A DNA stretch of 64,000 nucleotides from Pseudoalteromonas ulvae UL12 (GCF_014925405.1 NZ_AQHJ01000023.1:62001-126000); one strand, 5' to 3'; positions 1-9,204 are shown, counted from the first letter of the stretch. The notes: generated by a model from the sequence alone, not told the origin. A program made the numbers and translations.

Positions 1-678
1 AATAATATCGCTACAGTTATAAAACCCTTCTCCGACGACATCATCCCGTTGCCAACGGGTGTATAACAGTGCTTCCCCTTGTCTATCTGCAGGGATCGCC
101 ACCTTCATTTCATAGTAACGTTTGTCATCAGGATCTTTGACAAAATCAACATTGCCATAACTTTGCACTAACTCTAAGTCTTGCCACTTCAGAGTATCTG
201 TCGCTGCATTAAAACTTGGTTTAGATAAATAAAATTGCCAAAAACTTGGGTTATGCGGTGTTGTAGCACGAAAACGAACGTTAATTTCGCCATTAGCGTT
301 AGGCGTAACCACGGTTTTTTGCCAATCCGCTGAAGGTAAATTCATCCCCCGCTTTTGGTGGCTGCCAGCACTGCATAACGTGCCATCAGGTATATTTGCT
401 TCAACAGCCGCTTGATTTAAAAAATCAGCAGTATTGACTGAAAACTCATGTTCTTGAATAAACTGAACATGACCCGACTCTAAAAAAGCGGCACGGCAAG
501 CTAGGTTCGGGATGTTCGAACCATCTTGTGGCCACCAATACCCACCTTGTGCTTCACAAAACGCTTGGCGTGCTTTTGGGCTATCCATGTAACCATGTGC
601 CGTCACTGACGGTGAGGCTAGAGTAGCAACCAAACCCAGTGCACTTGTGATCAGAGTCACTTTAAAAATAGGTTTCAT
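1..678 (-). CDS. AA10 lytic polysaccharide monooxygenase (chitin-binding protein), 3' end outside window
   Basis: Secreted copper monooxygenase that cuts crystalline chitin oxidatively and helps chitinases. The precursor starts with a signal peptide of about 27 residues (MKPIFKVTLI..., cleavage TA|HG), leaving an N-terminal histidine (H28 of the precursor) followed by GYMDSPKARQ, the AA10 signature; H107 is the likely second histidine of the copper brace. 226 codons are visible and the reading frame is still open at base 1, so any C-terminal chitin-binding modules lie outside the window. It is 47 bases behind the chitinase gene on the same strand and is probably co-transcribed with it. The ATG follows a GGAG-like Shine-Dalgarno sequence (gaggagac). 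The family is clear; the substrate is inferred from the neighbour. Confidence 0.93.
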   Translation of the reverse strand, partial: MKPIFKVTLITSALGLVATLASPSVTAHGYMDSPKARQAFCEAQGGYWWPQDGSNIPNLACRAAFLESGHVQFIQEHEFSVNTADFLNQAAVEANIPDGTLCSAGSHQKRGMNLPSADWQKTVVTPNANGEINVRFRATTPHNPSFWQFYLSKPSFNAATDTLKWQDLELVQSYGNVDFVKDPDDKRYYEMKVAIPADRQGEALLYTRWQRDDVVGEGFYNCSDII

Positions 679-725
679 ATTTGTCTCCTCAAATGCTGAG
701 GGCCAAAGCCCTCAACATTGATTGA

Positions 726-3700
726 TTAAAGGCTACAGGCTTTTGTCCAATCAGATGTACCAGGCTCTGTGGCAGTCCACCACTTTGCTTTAAATACGCC
801 ATTGTTATGCACTAACAAATCACCCGCATTGGCATGTGATGGGTTGCCTGCCCAATCTTTTCGAGGGAAATCAGGATAAACAGGGATGTCGGCAATTTTA
901 ACCCCTTCACAGGTGCCATCAGCGTTACCGCCCCCACCACCATTGCCAGGTTGAGTCGCTGCTGGTAAATGTGGGTATTCAAACGCTGCTGCGTAGACTT
1001 TGCCGTCTTTCTCAATGGTAAAATTAACAGGTCCAGTGATTGGCATGTAATACATCACTTGTGCATTAATGGTTTCACCCGGAAGGAAGGATTTCACCAC
1101 ACTGCCAAACTCGTTCACTAAGGTAATAGAAAAACGGTGGAACTCATTTTCATACCCACCAATGTTATTACCCGCAGCATTTGAAGCGTTTTTCTCCACC
1201 ACCATGCCAAGCTTCTCTTGAGCGTTCCAATTTGATTTGAAAATAGCCGATGTAGACACAGGCACATCAAACGAAATTTTGGCACCGCTTAAATCAAGGA
1301 CTGAGTGATTGGTAAAAGCAAATGTTGGTGAAATTGGGTAGTTTTTATCGCCAACTGGAAAGTCTTTTGTTTCAAAGCTGATATCCACTGATTCTGCAGG
1401 TAACACAAACTCAGCCGCACCTTTATTGATGTCGTACCCTGCCGCTTGGCTAAACTTGTTATAAGCAATAGATGTCATGGTCGAACCCATGAAATATTCT
1501 TTTTTCACTGCATCATAATCAAAGTCACCAGCAAGCTCCCAGAACATGATACCGCCCAGACCTTTATTGATGATGTAATCAACTTTGGTGGCCATTGACT
1601 CTTCATCTTCGATTGATAAGAAGACTTTTTTCTCTGCATTCCATAACCATGGCGCAACAGCGACACTGTCGTATTTACGTGCATAAGTGCCCACAAGCTG
1701 ATCATCTGCAACATTCGCAGGATCGAGTCCATACACACCTAAATAAGAAGGTAAAATCCCATTTTGAAGGTTTTTCACATGCCAAAGTGGGTTACTACCG
1801 GCTGGAATTTCTTCATTATTTTTACCTAAATCATGCCAAAGATTATCGATACCTACGGCGCCATTACCACAGTTGTTTTTCTCTCCTTTTCCGGTTCCCA
1901 CTGGACAATCGGCTTGATTAGGAAGCGGCGCTCTGCCCCAGAGTCCGTCCGTACCACCACTTACATCTTTAAAACCTCGGGTGTAATAAGGCACGCCAAT
2001 ATTGATGCGCCCAGCACTGAGTGCACCACGGAAATACGTCACAGCCCAATCAGTGTTTAAATAACCAATCCCTTCGAACTCTTTAGTACCGTAGACATTC
2101 CATGCAGCAAGCTCAGAATCTTTACCTGTGTCATATAGTGCAGCGTTATGACCAACATGGTCATTCCATGCACCATGCAAGTCATAAGACATGATGTTGA
2201 CATAATCGAGATATTGCGTTGCTTGGAATGTTTCCATCCCACGTAATAAATAACCCGAAGATGGCGAAGCAATCGTGAGCATATAATGCTTACCTGCTTT
2301 TTCACCAGCCATGTCGAGCTCTTCACGCAGACGTTTCATCAACACATTGTACGACGCGTTTAAACCCGCTCGACGCGCATTTGAAATAGGAAAATCATCT
2401 GGGTGACCGGCATCATTCATCGAAGAGGGATATTCGTAATCGATATCGACACCATCGAAGCCATATCGTTGAATAAACTCAACTGAACTTTTAGCAAATG
2501 CATCAATACCAGCATGGTTGATTGAGCCATCAGCATTGGTGGTCATGGTATAAAAACCACCACTGGCGACGCGGTTACCATCAGCACCAAAGTATCCACC
2601 CGTTTCAGCCCAGCCGCCCACTGAAATCAATGTTTTAACATCAGGGTGGAGCTTTTTGTATTTGTTCAATAAGTTAAAGTGACCCGTATAGCTAAAGCTA
2701 GGATCCATTTCAGCCCCTTCTACGCCCGGCCATTCCATGTTGGTAGCAGCATTATTCACTGCATTTGGATTGCCAATTGACACTTTGTTTTCAGCGTCAA
2801 CATGAGCAAAGGCATAATTAATATGAGTGATTTTGTCCCAAGGAATGTCTTTGGCTAAATAACTGGGTTGGTCATTTTTACCTGTCCGCCAACTGGTGAA
2901 ATAACCGATAACACGACGTGGATGATCAGCGCCCATCTCTTCACGCCCATTGGCATCGTACACTGTACAATAAGGGGTATTGACTCCTGGAGTTTGGTAC
3001 AAGCCTTCAGGTTTACAATTATCTCGGTCGTCATCAGGGGGAGTTGTAGCATCTTTAACATTAATCACCACAGCCGAGCTTGTTGTCGTAGCACCTAAGT
3101 CATCCTTAGCTACCAAAGTAAATTCAAACCGACCCACGGCGGCTGCGTTGAAAGTAAATTCGCCGCTAGCACCATTGACTTGACTGACCGATTGGCCATT
3201 TTCGAACAGCTCTAGTGAAACAACTTGGCCATCGGTGTCTTGACCTGACAACCCAAAGACAACGCTGTCATTAATATTAACAGAAGTAGTCCCTGAGGTG
3301 ATGCTCAATAAGGTTTGCGGTGCTTGATTGCCTGGCGAAGCAGTATTGACTTTGATAGCAACAGCGCTTGAAGTAACGCGCGCACCTTTATCATCTTCAA
3401 CAATGGCTGTCAGGACAACATCACCAACACTTGCAAGCCATTGCGCTGAATATGGAGCACTTGCGTCAGAGCTAATAAGCTGACCATTTGCGAAAAATTC
3501 AACTTGCTTCACAGTGCCATCAGCATCGCTTGCATCAGCCTTTATGACAACGCTGTCTTTTTCAGTGAAAACAGTGTTTTGCCCTGGCTCGGTGATAAGC
3601 ACCATTGGATTTTCATTCGGCACATCGGTGCCACTACACGCACCAAGCGTTTCCCATTCTTGCCATGGCCCTGAATGTGTTAACGGATCTGCTTGAGTCC

Positions 3701-3884
3701 ACCATTTCGCTTTAAAAGCCTGATTCGCTTTCTGAGCTGTTTGCCCTGCTGTGTAAGCTTGACCACTTAGCCATTGATCGATATTTGTACAATCGACAGT
3801 TTGCGCTTGCGCACCCGCTGCACTTATCAGTACAGAGAAAGTGCTGAGCTTAAATGCTCGCTGCATCATTTTCGTGTTTTTCAC
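726..3884 (-). CDS. Secreted multidomain GH18 chitinase
   Basis: Extracellular endo- or processive chitinase. Counting from the longest frame (ATG at 3923, 1065 residues): signal peptide, CBM5/12-type chitin-binding domain with the AKWW motif (about 45-95), two Ig/cadherin-like domains (about 105-290), GH18 catalytic domain (about 335-815) with the DGVDIDYE motif whose last Glu (497) is the proton donor, a ChiC-like beta domain (about 840-985), a Gly-rich linker and a second AKWW chitin-binding domain (about 1005-1065). I place the start at a GTG at 3882-3884 because GGAGG lies 4 bases upstream and the product then begins with a normal signal peptide (MKNTKMMQRAFKL..., cleavage near AQA|QT); this gives 1052 residues. 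The LPMO gene follows directly. Confidence 0.93.
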   Translation of the reverse strand: MKNTKMMQRAFKLSTFSVLISAAGAQAQTVDCTNIDQWLSGQAYTAGQTAQKANQAFKAKWWTQADPLTHSGPWQEWETLGACSGTDVPNENPMVLITEPGQNTVFTEKDSVVIKADASDADGTVKQVEFFANGQLISSDASAPYSAQWLASVGDVVLTAIVEDDKGARVTSSAVAIKVNTASPGNQAPQTLLSITSGTTSVNINDSVVFGLSGQDTDGQVVSLELFENGQSVSQVNGASGEFTFNAAAVGRFEFTLVAKDDLGATTTSSAVVINVKDATTPPDDDRDNCKPEGLYQTPGVNTPYCTVYDANGREEMGADHPRRVIGYFTSWRTGKNDQPSYLAKDIPWDKITHINYAFAHVDAENKVSIGNPNAVNNAATNMEWPGVEGAEMDPSFSYTGHFNLLNKYKKLHPDVKTLISVGGWAETGGYFGADGNRVASGGFYTMTTNADGSINHAGIDAFAKSSVEFIQRYGFDGVDIDYEYPSSMNDAGHPDDFPISNARRAGLNASYNVLMKRLREELDMAGEKAGKHYMLTIASPSSGYLLRGMETFQATQYLDYVNIMSYDLHGAWNDHVGHNAALYDTGKDSELAAWNVYGTKEFEGIGYLNTDWAVTYFRGALSAGRINIGVPYYTRGFKDVSGGTDGLWGRAPLPNQADCPVGTGKGEKNNCGNGAVGIDNLWHDLGKNNEEIPAGSNPLWHVKNLQNGILPSYLGVYGLDPANVADDQLVGTYARKYDSVAVAPWLWNAEKKVFLSIEDEESMATKVDYIINKGLGGIMFWELAGDFDYDAVKKEYFMGSTMTSIAYNKFSQAAGYDINKGAAEFVLPAESVDISFETKDFPVGDKNYPISPTFAFTNHSVLDLSGAKISFDVPVSTSAIFKSNWNAQEKLGMVVEKNASNAAGNNIGGYENEFHRFSITLVNEFGSVVKSFLPGETINAQVMYYMPITGPVNFTIEKDGKVYAAAFEYPHLPAATQPGNGGGGGNADGTCEGVKIADIPVYPDFPRKDWAGNPSHANAGDLLVHNNGVFKAKWWTATEPGTSDWTKACSL

Positions 3885-4271
3885 AACGCCTCCAGTTAAC
3901 TTCAACTTAACAATATTACCCATTAAGATTACAAGCTAACATAGGATTTAACAAAGTGGCAAATATAAAAATGGGTTCAGCTTACGTTCAGGTAAAAATA
4001 CATTAACCAATAAAAACAGTGCATTAGATTAAAAAGTGAATTTATCATGAATTAAAATGCAACTGAGTTTTTACTCTAAAAAACACGTACTGCACAAATG
4101 TAAATAATTGTTACATTTAATTAACGCCAGTGGTTTAGGGGCTTTGCAGTGTATTTCAGGGACACTTTTGCCCCTTTCAAAAATGAAATAAAAGTTATTA
4201 ATTAGAACTAATAATTATATAGGAAAGCAATTTTTGTCATATGGCAGTCACATGAGTGAGTAAACTAGCTA
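3885..4271. other. Intergenic region upstream of the chitinase gene
   Basis: AT-rich 387-base gap holding the chitinase promoter region and the 3' flank of the HNH-like gene. Both neighbours lie on the minus strand. I see no gene, strong hairpin or operator that I can name. Alteromonadales often regulate chitinases through sugar-responsive repressors, but no clear palindrome supports that here. Confidence 0.5.
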
Positions 4272-5045
4272 TTAACTCAGTCGTTCAGTTAATAGCTTTT
4301 CAAGTGCTTGTTGAATTGTCATTTCTTCATCTTCGTTTAAATAATATTCAACAGTGCGAATGACAAATTTTGTATTTTGTTTATGTTGCTTTGCAAAATC
4401 GCCGCATTGTTTTTTAAGGGCTTTATCATGCTCTTTTTCTAATTGCATTTGCCCAAATCGATAAATAGCTTGATTGTAATCATCATTATAAATTTCCAGC
4501 AAGTCGATCAAGGTTGCTTTTGGAATTCGATAAGTCTTATTTGCATAATCAAGCGCCTCTTTAGTGGTGTAAAAAACCCGATCATCAACTTTAATAGCCA
4601 GCTTCGCTTCTGGTAATACATGATGCTTGTGACCATCGACCTCATAGCTAAACCCTGAAAATTCAACTCTCTCGAGGGATTCTTTCCCTAAGATAAGCCC
4701 TGCTGCGATACTTTTGGCTAAATGGTAATCGAGTTCCTCGATTTCATCTTCTTGCCATACTTGATAAACATGAATTGCACGTTGGTATTTTTGAGCGAGG
4801 AGTTGCTTTAATTTATCTCTGCGTAAAGTAACGTAGGCTGCGTGGTTTTTTTTAAGCAATGAGACGCACTCTAAACAACTAGGTACCGCATAAAAATCGC
4901 CATCATCTTGGTCTAATTGGTAATCTTTTACGTATTGTTTAGGCGGTACGTAATCTAGCTCTGTTGCTAAACAGCCGCAATAAAAGCATTGATGATAATG
5001 CTCTGAGCTGAGCGCATTCATTTTAAAGTAAGTGACATCCTGCAT
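4272..5045 (-). CDS. HNH-like zinc-binding protein with degenerate catalytic motif
   Basis: A 257-residue protein with a paired-cysteine zinc site: CFYC at 20-23 and CLEC at 57-60. Between them is DYVPP (31-35), matching the DHxPP segment of HNH-type nucleases except that the catalytic His is replaced by Tyr. The Asn often found after the second CxxC pair is also missing. The rest (about 70-257) is charged and mainly helical, with a small beta segment at about 125-165, and matches no family I recognise. The fold assignment rests on the Cys spacing and the DxVPP element, so the protein is probably zinc-binding but may not be a nuclease. No partner gene suggests a restriction or defence role. 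The ATG has no strong Shine-Dalgarno sequence; the ATG nine codons in is possible. Confidence 0.6.
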   Translation of the reverse strand: MQDVTYFKMNALSSEHYHQCFYCGCLATELDYVPPKQYVKDYQLDQDDGDFYAVPSCLECVSLLKKNHAAYVTLRRDKLKQLLAQKYQRAIHVYQVWQEDEIEELDYHLAKSIAAGLILGKESLERVEFSGFSYEVDGHKHHVLPEAKLAIKVDDRVFYTTKEALDYANKTYRIPKATLIDLLEIYNDDYNQAIYRFGQMQLEKEHDKALKKQCGDFAKQHKQNTKFVIRTVEYYLNEDEEMTIQQALEKLLTERLS

Positions 5046-5189
5046 AGGTGGTATTCATTATCGATTTGTTGTCATATGATTAATTTTACAGTCAAAGCCG
5101 TTTCACCTCGACTGTTTTAATTGATTAATTATCTGTATGTTTTGTCACCTGATCATGCAAGCGAGCCTACTAACTTTTCGGGAGTTTTA

Positions 5190-5690
5190 ATGAACCTTTT
5201 TTTAACCTATTTAGGAGGGCGTATCACAGGTGGCAACATTGAAATTCATGACGTGCAATTTGTAGTAGGACCCAATATTGAACATACATTTTCAGAGCTT
5301 AAACAGCGCTGGATAGGCAATAAAAACAGCGTACACCTCGACGCATACATCACATTAAGGTATGTCGATGGTTACAGCATCACGATTGCCAATGAACCTC
5401 AAGATACTCAATTGAGTCTTTATTTTGTTAATATTGGCGGTTATCAAAAGGATAAAATCGCAGAACAACATGAATTTGGGGTATTTGTTGCCACAAGCGA
5501 AGCCCATGCTATTTCAAGAGCCAAGCAGCAATTATTAAGAAATACTGAGTTACAACACAAAGATGACAGCTACGACATCGACGATTGTTTTAAAGTCTCT
5601 CTATTTGATCTTCACCAATATATTCATCTGACCCCGACACCCCACACGCAAGCATTTATCCCTGATTGGTATGGGTACCATGTTTTATAA
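5190..5690 (+). CDS. DUF1543 family protein
   Basis: Small soluble protein of 166 residues resembling the DUF1543 family: LGG near residue 8, then NIEIHD and FVVG (16-27) and an LDAY segment matching the family's LHLD region. The function is unknown. The frame can be extended upstream to a TTG at 5121, but the ATG at 5190 is preceded by GGAG at 5181-5184 with 5-base spacing, and family members normally begin just before the LGG motif, so I use the shorter form. It is divergent from the HNH-like gene and followed after 51 bases by another small gene on the same strand. Confidence 0.7.
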   Translation: MNLFLTYLGGRITGGNIEIHDVQFVVGPNIEHTFSELKQRWIGNKNSVHLDAYITLRYVDGYSITIANEPQDTQLSLYFVNIGGYQKDKIAEQHEFGVFVATSEAHAISRAKQQLLRNTELQHKDDSYDIDDCFKVSLFDLHQYIHLTPTPHTQAFIPDWYGYHVL

Positions 5691-5741
5691 TTAACAACTT
5701 TCTACTATCTTTGATGAGTCTATTCCCACAGAGAATACCGA

Positions 5742-6068
5742 ATGAATGCTTTACCATTAGAAAAACAACTCACAGTACTTTTTCGGCTAGAACCAGGTTG
5801 CCTAGGGCCTCAGGGGATTGATTTTATAGAAGAGTTTTGCTCGTTTATCAATAAGCAACCCCCTCAACTACACTATGCTCGTTTTAATTTTGTGGCTCGG
5901 TACGATAAAAAACTGCCTGAGTGGGAGTACTCTATCAACAAACGTAACTTGAACGACGAAAAAGTTGCCATGTATCTCAACCTATTTCAAACAAATAAGT
6001 CTGCCTTCGAAGAAGAAATTGAAGAGCTACTCGCACAACGAATCGAAGTTTTTTTTGCGCGTAGCTAA
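5742..6068 (+). CDS. Conserved-looking hypothetical protein
   Basis: A 108-residue soluble protein with no signal peptide or membrane segment and an acidic C-terminal half. A Gly/Pro/Cys-containing N-terminal stretch (LEPGCLGPQG, about 16-25) is probably the conserved core. I do not recognise the family. Codon use matches the neighbours and the ATG is 51 bases behind the DUF1543 gene, so a short transcription unit is likely. Confidence 0.6.
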   Translation: MNALPLEKQLTVLFRLEPGCLGPQGIDFIEEFCSFINKQPPQLHYARFNFVARYDKKLPEWEYSINKRNLNDEKVAMYLNLFQTNKSAFEEEIEELLAQRIEVFFARS

Positions 6069-6223
6069 ACAAACATCCCATCAATGTTCTTGCGGATACG
6101 CAGGCACTTAAATACAGCTGTTGACTCTACTTAAAAATTAAAGGTACACCTTTATCTTTTTGGCTTTTAATCAATGCATTACTACACTGTAAATGTGAAA
6201 ACACACATAAAAGCAACATTAGG

Positions 6224-7426
6224 ATGAAAAACATGAAAAAACAGTTACTCGTGTACGCTATTGGTCTTGCCTGTTGCGCTAGTTCCGTGCAAGCAGAAGT
6301 CAGAGTCAATGGATTCGCATCCATCATTGGTGGAATGACATTAGATAAAAACAGTAATTTATTCGGTTATACTGACGAATTTTCTTTCGAAAATGAGAGT
6401 TTATTTGCACTGCAAGTCTCTGCCGATTTACAAGAAAACTTGAGTGCAACCGCTCAAATAATGGCAAAAGGCAGTAATGACTTTAATGCTGAGTTTGAAT
6501 GGGCTTATTTAACTTACCAAATTAATGATCAGACACAAGTAAGCGCTGGTCGAATGCGCGTTCCTTTTTACCGTTACTCAGACTTTCTTGACGTGGGTTA
6601 TGCCTACCGTTGGATTAGACCACCACAGTCGGTCTACAACCTTCCTTTTTCAACTTATGAAGGCTTAAGCTTAGTGTACAACACCCAACTTGGAGAGTGG
6701 GACTCAACTCTGCAAGTGATTGGTGGCGCTACTAGTGGTGATGTAAGAACGTTTACAGACAACGACCCATCTAAGCTCGATGGTATTGTCGGTGTAAACT
6801 GGACGATGATGTATGAGTGGCTCAGCCTTCGCGCGGCATATTTTGTAGCAGAAACCACTGTAAGTGGCGAAAACTCACCTCAGTTTACTGGATTAATTGC
6901 CGGCTTAAATAACTATGGGTTAACCGACCAAGTAGACGAATTACTGATTGATAAAGATGATGGTAGCTTCTTGGGATTAGGATTTTCTGTTGATTATGAA
7001 AATTTCTTACTCGATGGTGAATTTACTGAGCTCAATGTCGACAATAGCTTTATTGCCCCACAAGAACAGTATTACCTTGCAGCGGGATATCGCATTGATG
7101 AATGGCTGATTCATATGACCTATGAGAAACGCGATGTTGAGCACGAAACGAGTAAATATAACACAGTGCCAGTTACCATCGAACACCCTGTATTTGGCAC
7201 TATTCCCGTCTCTACCGATCCAACTAACCCCAATGCGCCACTGCTACGTGACTTAACCAATGCAGCACTTGCAGGGACTATGGTTGATTCAAGCTCGATG
7301 TCATTTGGTATTCGCTATGACTTCCATTCTTCAGCAGCACTGAAAATAGATTACACGATAGTTGATAACTCGCTAACAAACACCGATACAGATGTCCTCG
7401 CCTTCGGCGTTGATCTTGTCTTTTAA
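6224..7426 (+). CDS. Outer-membrane porin-like beta-barrel protein
   Basis: 400-residue precursor with a signal peptide (cleavage near VQA|EV, about residue 24) followed by alternating beta-strand patterns, a conserved AGRMRVPFYRYSDF region and a C-terminal Phe (VDLVF), the usual end of an outer-membrane barrel. It is probably a passive channel; the substrate cannot be read from the sequence. The stop is 13 bases before the ATG of a small phosphate-binding-like periplasmic protein, so they form one operon and the pair may handle an anion. An ATG three codons downstream (6233) is an alternative start. Confidence 0.75.
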   Translation: MKNMKKQLLVYAIGLACCASSVQAEVRVNGFASIIGGMTLDKNSNLFGYTDEFSFENESLFALQVSADLQENLSATAQIMAKGSNDFNAEFEWAYLTYQINDQTQVSAGRMRVPFYRYSDFLDVGYAYRWIRPPQSVYNLPFSTYEGLSLVYNTQLGEWDSTLQVIGGATSGDVRTFTDNDPSKLDGIVGVNWTMMYEWLSLRAAYFVAETTVSGENSPQFTGLIAGLNNYGLTDQVDELLIDKDDGSFLGLGFSVDYENFLLDGEFTELNVDNSFIAPQEQYYLAAGYRIDEWLIHMTYEKRDVEHETSKYNTVPVTIEHPVFGTIPVSTDPTNPNAPLLRDLTNAALAGTMVDSSSMSFGIRYDFHSSAALKIDYTIVDNSLTNTDTDVLAFGVDLVF

Positions 7427-7439
7427 GGAGCGCACACAC

Positions 7440-7850
7440 ATGAAAAAATTATCTTCAATTTTAATTTTGAGTTGCTGCTCATGGTTTGCCACTGCAGAAG
7501 TGGCCATTGTGGTTAATACTGCTAATGCAAATAGCTTAGATCAAAGTGCAATCGCTAAAATTTACTTAGGAAAATCTAAATCTTTTCCAAGTGGTGACAA
7601 AATTGAATTTGCCACCTTAGATGATGGCCATGCTACGACAGAAGAGTTCAATGATAAGGTGTTAAAAAAATCAAGTAGTCAAGTTAACGCGTATTGGTCT
7701 AAATTGGTTTTCACAGGAAAAGGAACTCCTCCTAAAAAACTTGAGAATGATGCTGCAATGCTCCAGTTTGTGGCGTCCAATCCAAACGCCATTGGCTTTG
7801 TTGATGCAGGTAAAGTAGACGACAGTGTGAAAGTGATTGCGACATTTTAA
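7440..7850 (+). CDS. Small PstS-like periplasmic substrate-binding protein
   Basis: 136-residue precursor: signal peptide (MKKLSSILILSCCSWFATA|EV), then a single lobe resembling the PBP-like domain of phosphate-binding proteins, including the IAKIYLGK and YWSKLVFTGKG segments and an IGFVD near the C terminus. Full PstS proteins have about 320 residues, so this is the short one-domain type often annotated as a phosphate ABC transporter substrate-binding protein without an ABC partner, and none is present here. The start is set by AAGGAG with the ATG at 7440; the longer frame begins inside the porin gene. Ligand binding is inference. Confidence 0.78.
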   Translation: MKKLSSILILSCCSWFATAEVAIVVNTANANSLDQSAIAKIYLGKSKSFPSGDKIEFATLDDGHATTEEFNDKVLKKSSSQVNAYWSKLVFTGKGTPPKKLENDAAMLQFVASNPNAIGFVDAGKVDDSVKVIATF

Positions 7851-7895
7851 TTCTGAGATTGAATTTGTTTTACAGTTAAGTGTATTTAAAACAGC

Positions 7896-7928
7896 AAAAA
7901 GCCAACTGATTTCTCAGTTGGCTTTTTT
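7896..7928. terminator. Bidirectional terminator between the PstS-like gene and tRNA-Leu
   Basis: A perfect stem (AAAAGCCAACTGA with TCAGTTGGCTTTT) closes a short TTC loop and is flanked by T-runs on both strands. It can end the plus-strand porin operon and the minus-strand secG/tRNA transcript. Confidence 0.88.
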
Positions 7929-7931
7929 ATT

Positions 7932-8017
7932 TGGTGCCGTGAGCGGGACTTGAACCCGCACGAGCATAGCTCACCACCCCCTCAAGATGGCGTGTCTACC
8001 AATTCCACCACCACGGC
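7932..8017 (-). tRNA. tRNA-Leu (anticodon GAG)
   Basis: Complete 86-base gene with encoded CCA. Acceptor GCCGTGG pairs with TCACGGC, the T arm is GCGGG/CCCGC with TTCAAGT, the anticodon stem is CCATC/GGTGG with loop TTGAGGG (anticodon GAG), and the long variable arm is of the leucine type. It lies just downstream of secG, the position of leuU in E. coli. Confidence 0.97.
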
Positions 8018-8024
8018 AAATACT

Positions 8025-8381
8025 TTAGTTTGGAACTTCAGATGTTTTATTCTCTGATACTGGTACATCTTCAACAACTGGAACAATCTTTTCAACTACT
8101 TCTGCAGCAGGTGCAGTAGATAAATCAGACCACTCGTCTGTTTTCTTAATTTGGCCAGCTGTTAAGTTACCAAGAACGATACTTAAAACAAAAAATACAG
8201 CTGCTAGTGTTGTTGTGGTTTTAGTCATGAAGTTACCTGCACCACTCGAACCAAATACAGTAGCCGAAGCACCTGCGCCAAATGAAGAGCCCATATCTGC
8301 GCCCTTACCTTGTTGGATTAGCACCATTCCGATCAGAGCTAAAGCAACAATTAAATAGATAACCAATAAAATTTCGTACAT
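8025..8381 (-). CDS. secG: Preprotein translocase subunit SecG
   Basis: Inner-membrane subunit of the SecYEG channel. The 118-residue protein has two membrane segments (about 3-22 and 55-75) joined by the family loop with QQGKGADMGSSFG and ASATVFGSSG, followed by an acidic, Ala/Val/Glu-rich tail. The frame can be read from further upstream (to 8411), but the ATG giving MYEILLVIYL is the family start and avoids overlap with tpiA, which stops two bases earlier. tRNA-Leu follows eight bases after the stop, as in enterobacteria. Confidence 0.96.
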   Translation of the reverse strand: MYEILLVIYLIVALALIGMVLIQQGKGADMGSSFGAGASATVFGSSGAGNFMTKTTTTLAAVFFVLSIVLGNLTAGQIKKTDEWSDLSTAPAAEVVEKIVPVVEDVPVSENKTSEVPN

Positions 8382-8383
8382 CG

Positions 8384-9133
8384 TTATACGTTCCCTTGTG
8401 CACTTTGGCAAATATTAACGAAACTGTCAGGTTTTAGGCTTGCGCCACCGACCAATCCGCCATCAATATCTGGTTGTGCAAACAATAATTCGCTACTAGA
8501 CTCATTGACGCTACCACCGTAAAGGATAATAAGCGATTGAGCTACATCTGCATCGAGTGCAGCAATTTTAGTTCTTATGAACTGATGCACTTGTTGTGCT
8601 TGTTCTGGCGTCGCAGTTTTACCTGTGCCTATCGCCCAAACGGGTTCGTATGCTATCACAGATTTATCTAAAGACACCACACCTAAATCGTCAATTACAG
8701 CATCTAATTGCTTTGAAATCACCGACTCGGTTAAATCTTGTTCGCGCTCTTGCTCTGTTTCACCCACACATAAAATTGGAATGAGCTGAGAAGACTGTGC
8801 TCTTGCAAATTTCTTCGCGATTAAACTATCAGACTCACCATACAAGCTTCGACGTTCTGAATGACCAACTAGAGTGTATTTACAACCTAGCTCGTACACT
8901 AAACTTGCATCGACTTCACCTGTAAACGCACCTGCTTCTTCATGAGAAACTGTCTGCGAACCAACATTGAGCCCAGTATTAATCGCGTTGGATAACAAAG
9001 GAAAAGGTGGAAAAACCACTACATCTACGTTATCTAGTTCTGCTGCTTTTACAGCGTTGGCCATCTGATTAACCAATTCAACTGAACCATTCATCTTCCA
9101 GTTGCCGGCAACCATTTTTTTGCGTAATTTCAT
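8384..9133 (-). CDS. tpiA: Triosephosphate isomerase
   Basis: Glycolytic enzyme interconverting dihydroxyacetone phosphate and glyceraldehyde 3-phosphate in the cytoplasm. 249 residues, normal length. Catalytic elements are all present: NWK (Lys13), GHSERR (His91), YEPVWAIGTGK with the catalytic base Glu163 and the flexible loop, and the phosphate-binding GGSV near the C terminus. It sits between glmM and secG, an insertion compared with E. coli, and its stop is almost joined to secG. Confidence 0.98.
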   Translation of the reverse strand: MKLRKKMVAGNWKMNGSVELVNQMANAVKAAELDNVDVVVFPPFPLLSNAINTGLNVGSQTVSHEEAGAFTGEVDASLVYELGCKYTLVGHSERRSLYGESDSLIAKKFARAQSSQLIPILCVGETEQEREQDLTESVISKQLDAVIDDLGVVSLDKSVIAYEPVWAIGTGKTATPEQAQQVHQFIRTKIAALDADVAQSLIILYGGSVNESSSELLFAQPDIDGGLVGGASLKPDSFVNICQSAQGNV

Positions 9134-9204
9134 TAATTACTCCAACTTGTTAAGCGGGCGAGATACTAGCGCGACTCACCCAAAGATTCAAGAAAATAGT
9201 TTAG

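Noticed and set aside
5121..5189. TTG start for the DUF1543 gene
   Set aside because: The downstream ATG at 5190 has a good GGAG and matches the family N terminus.
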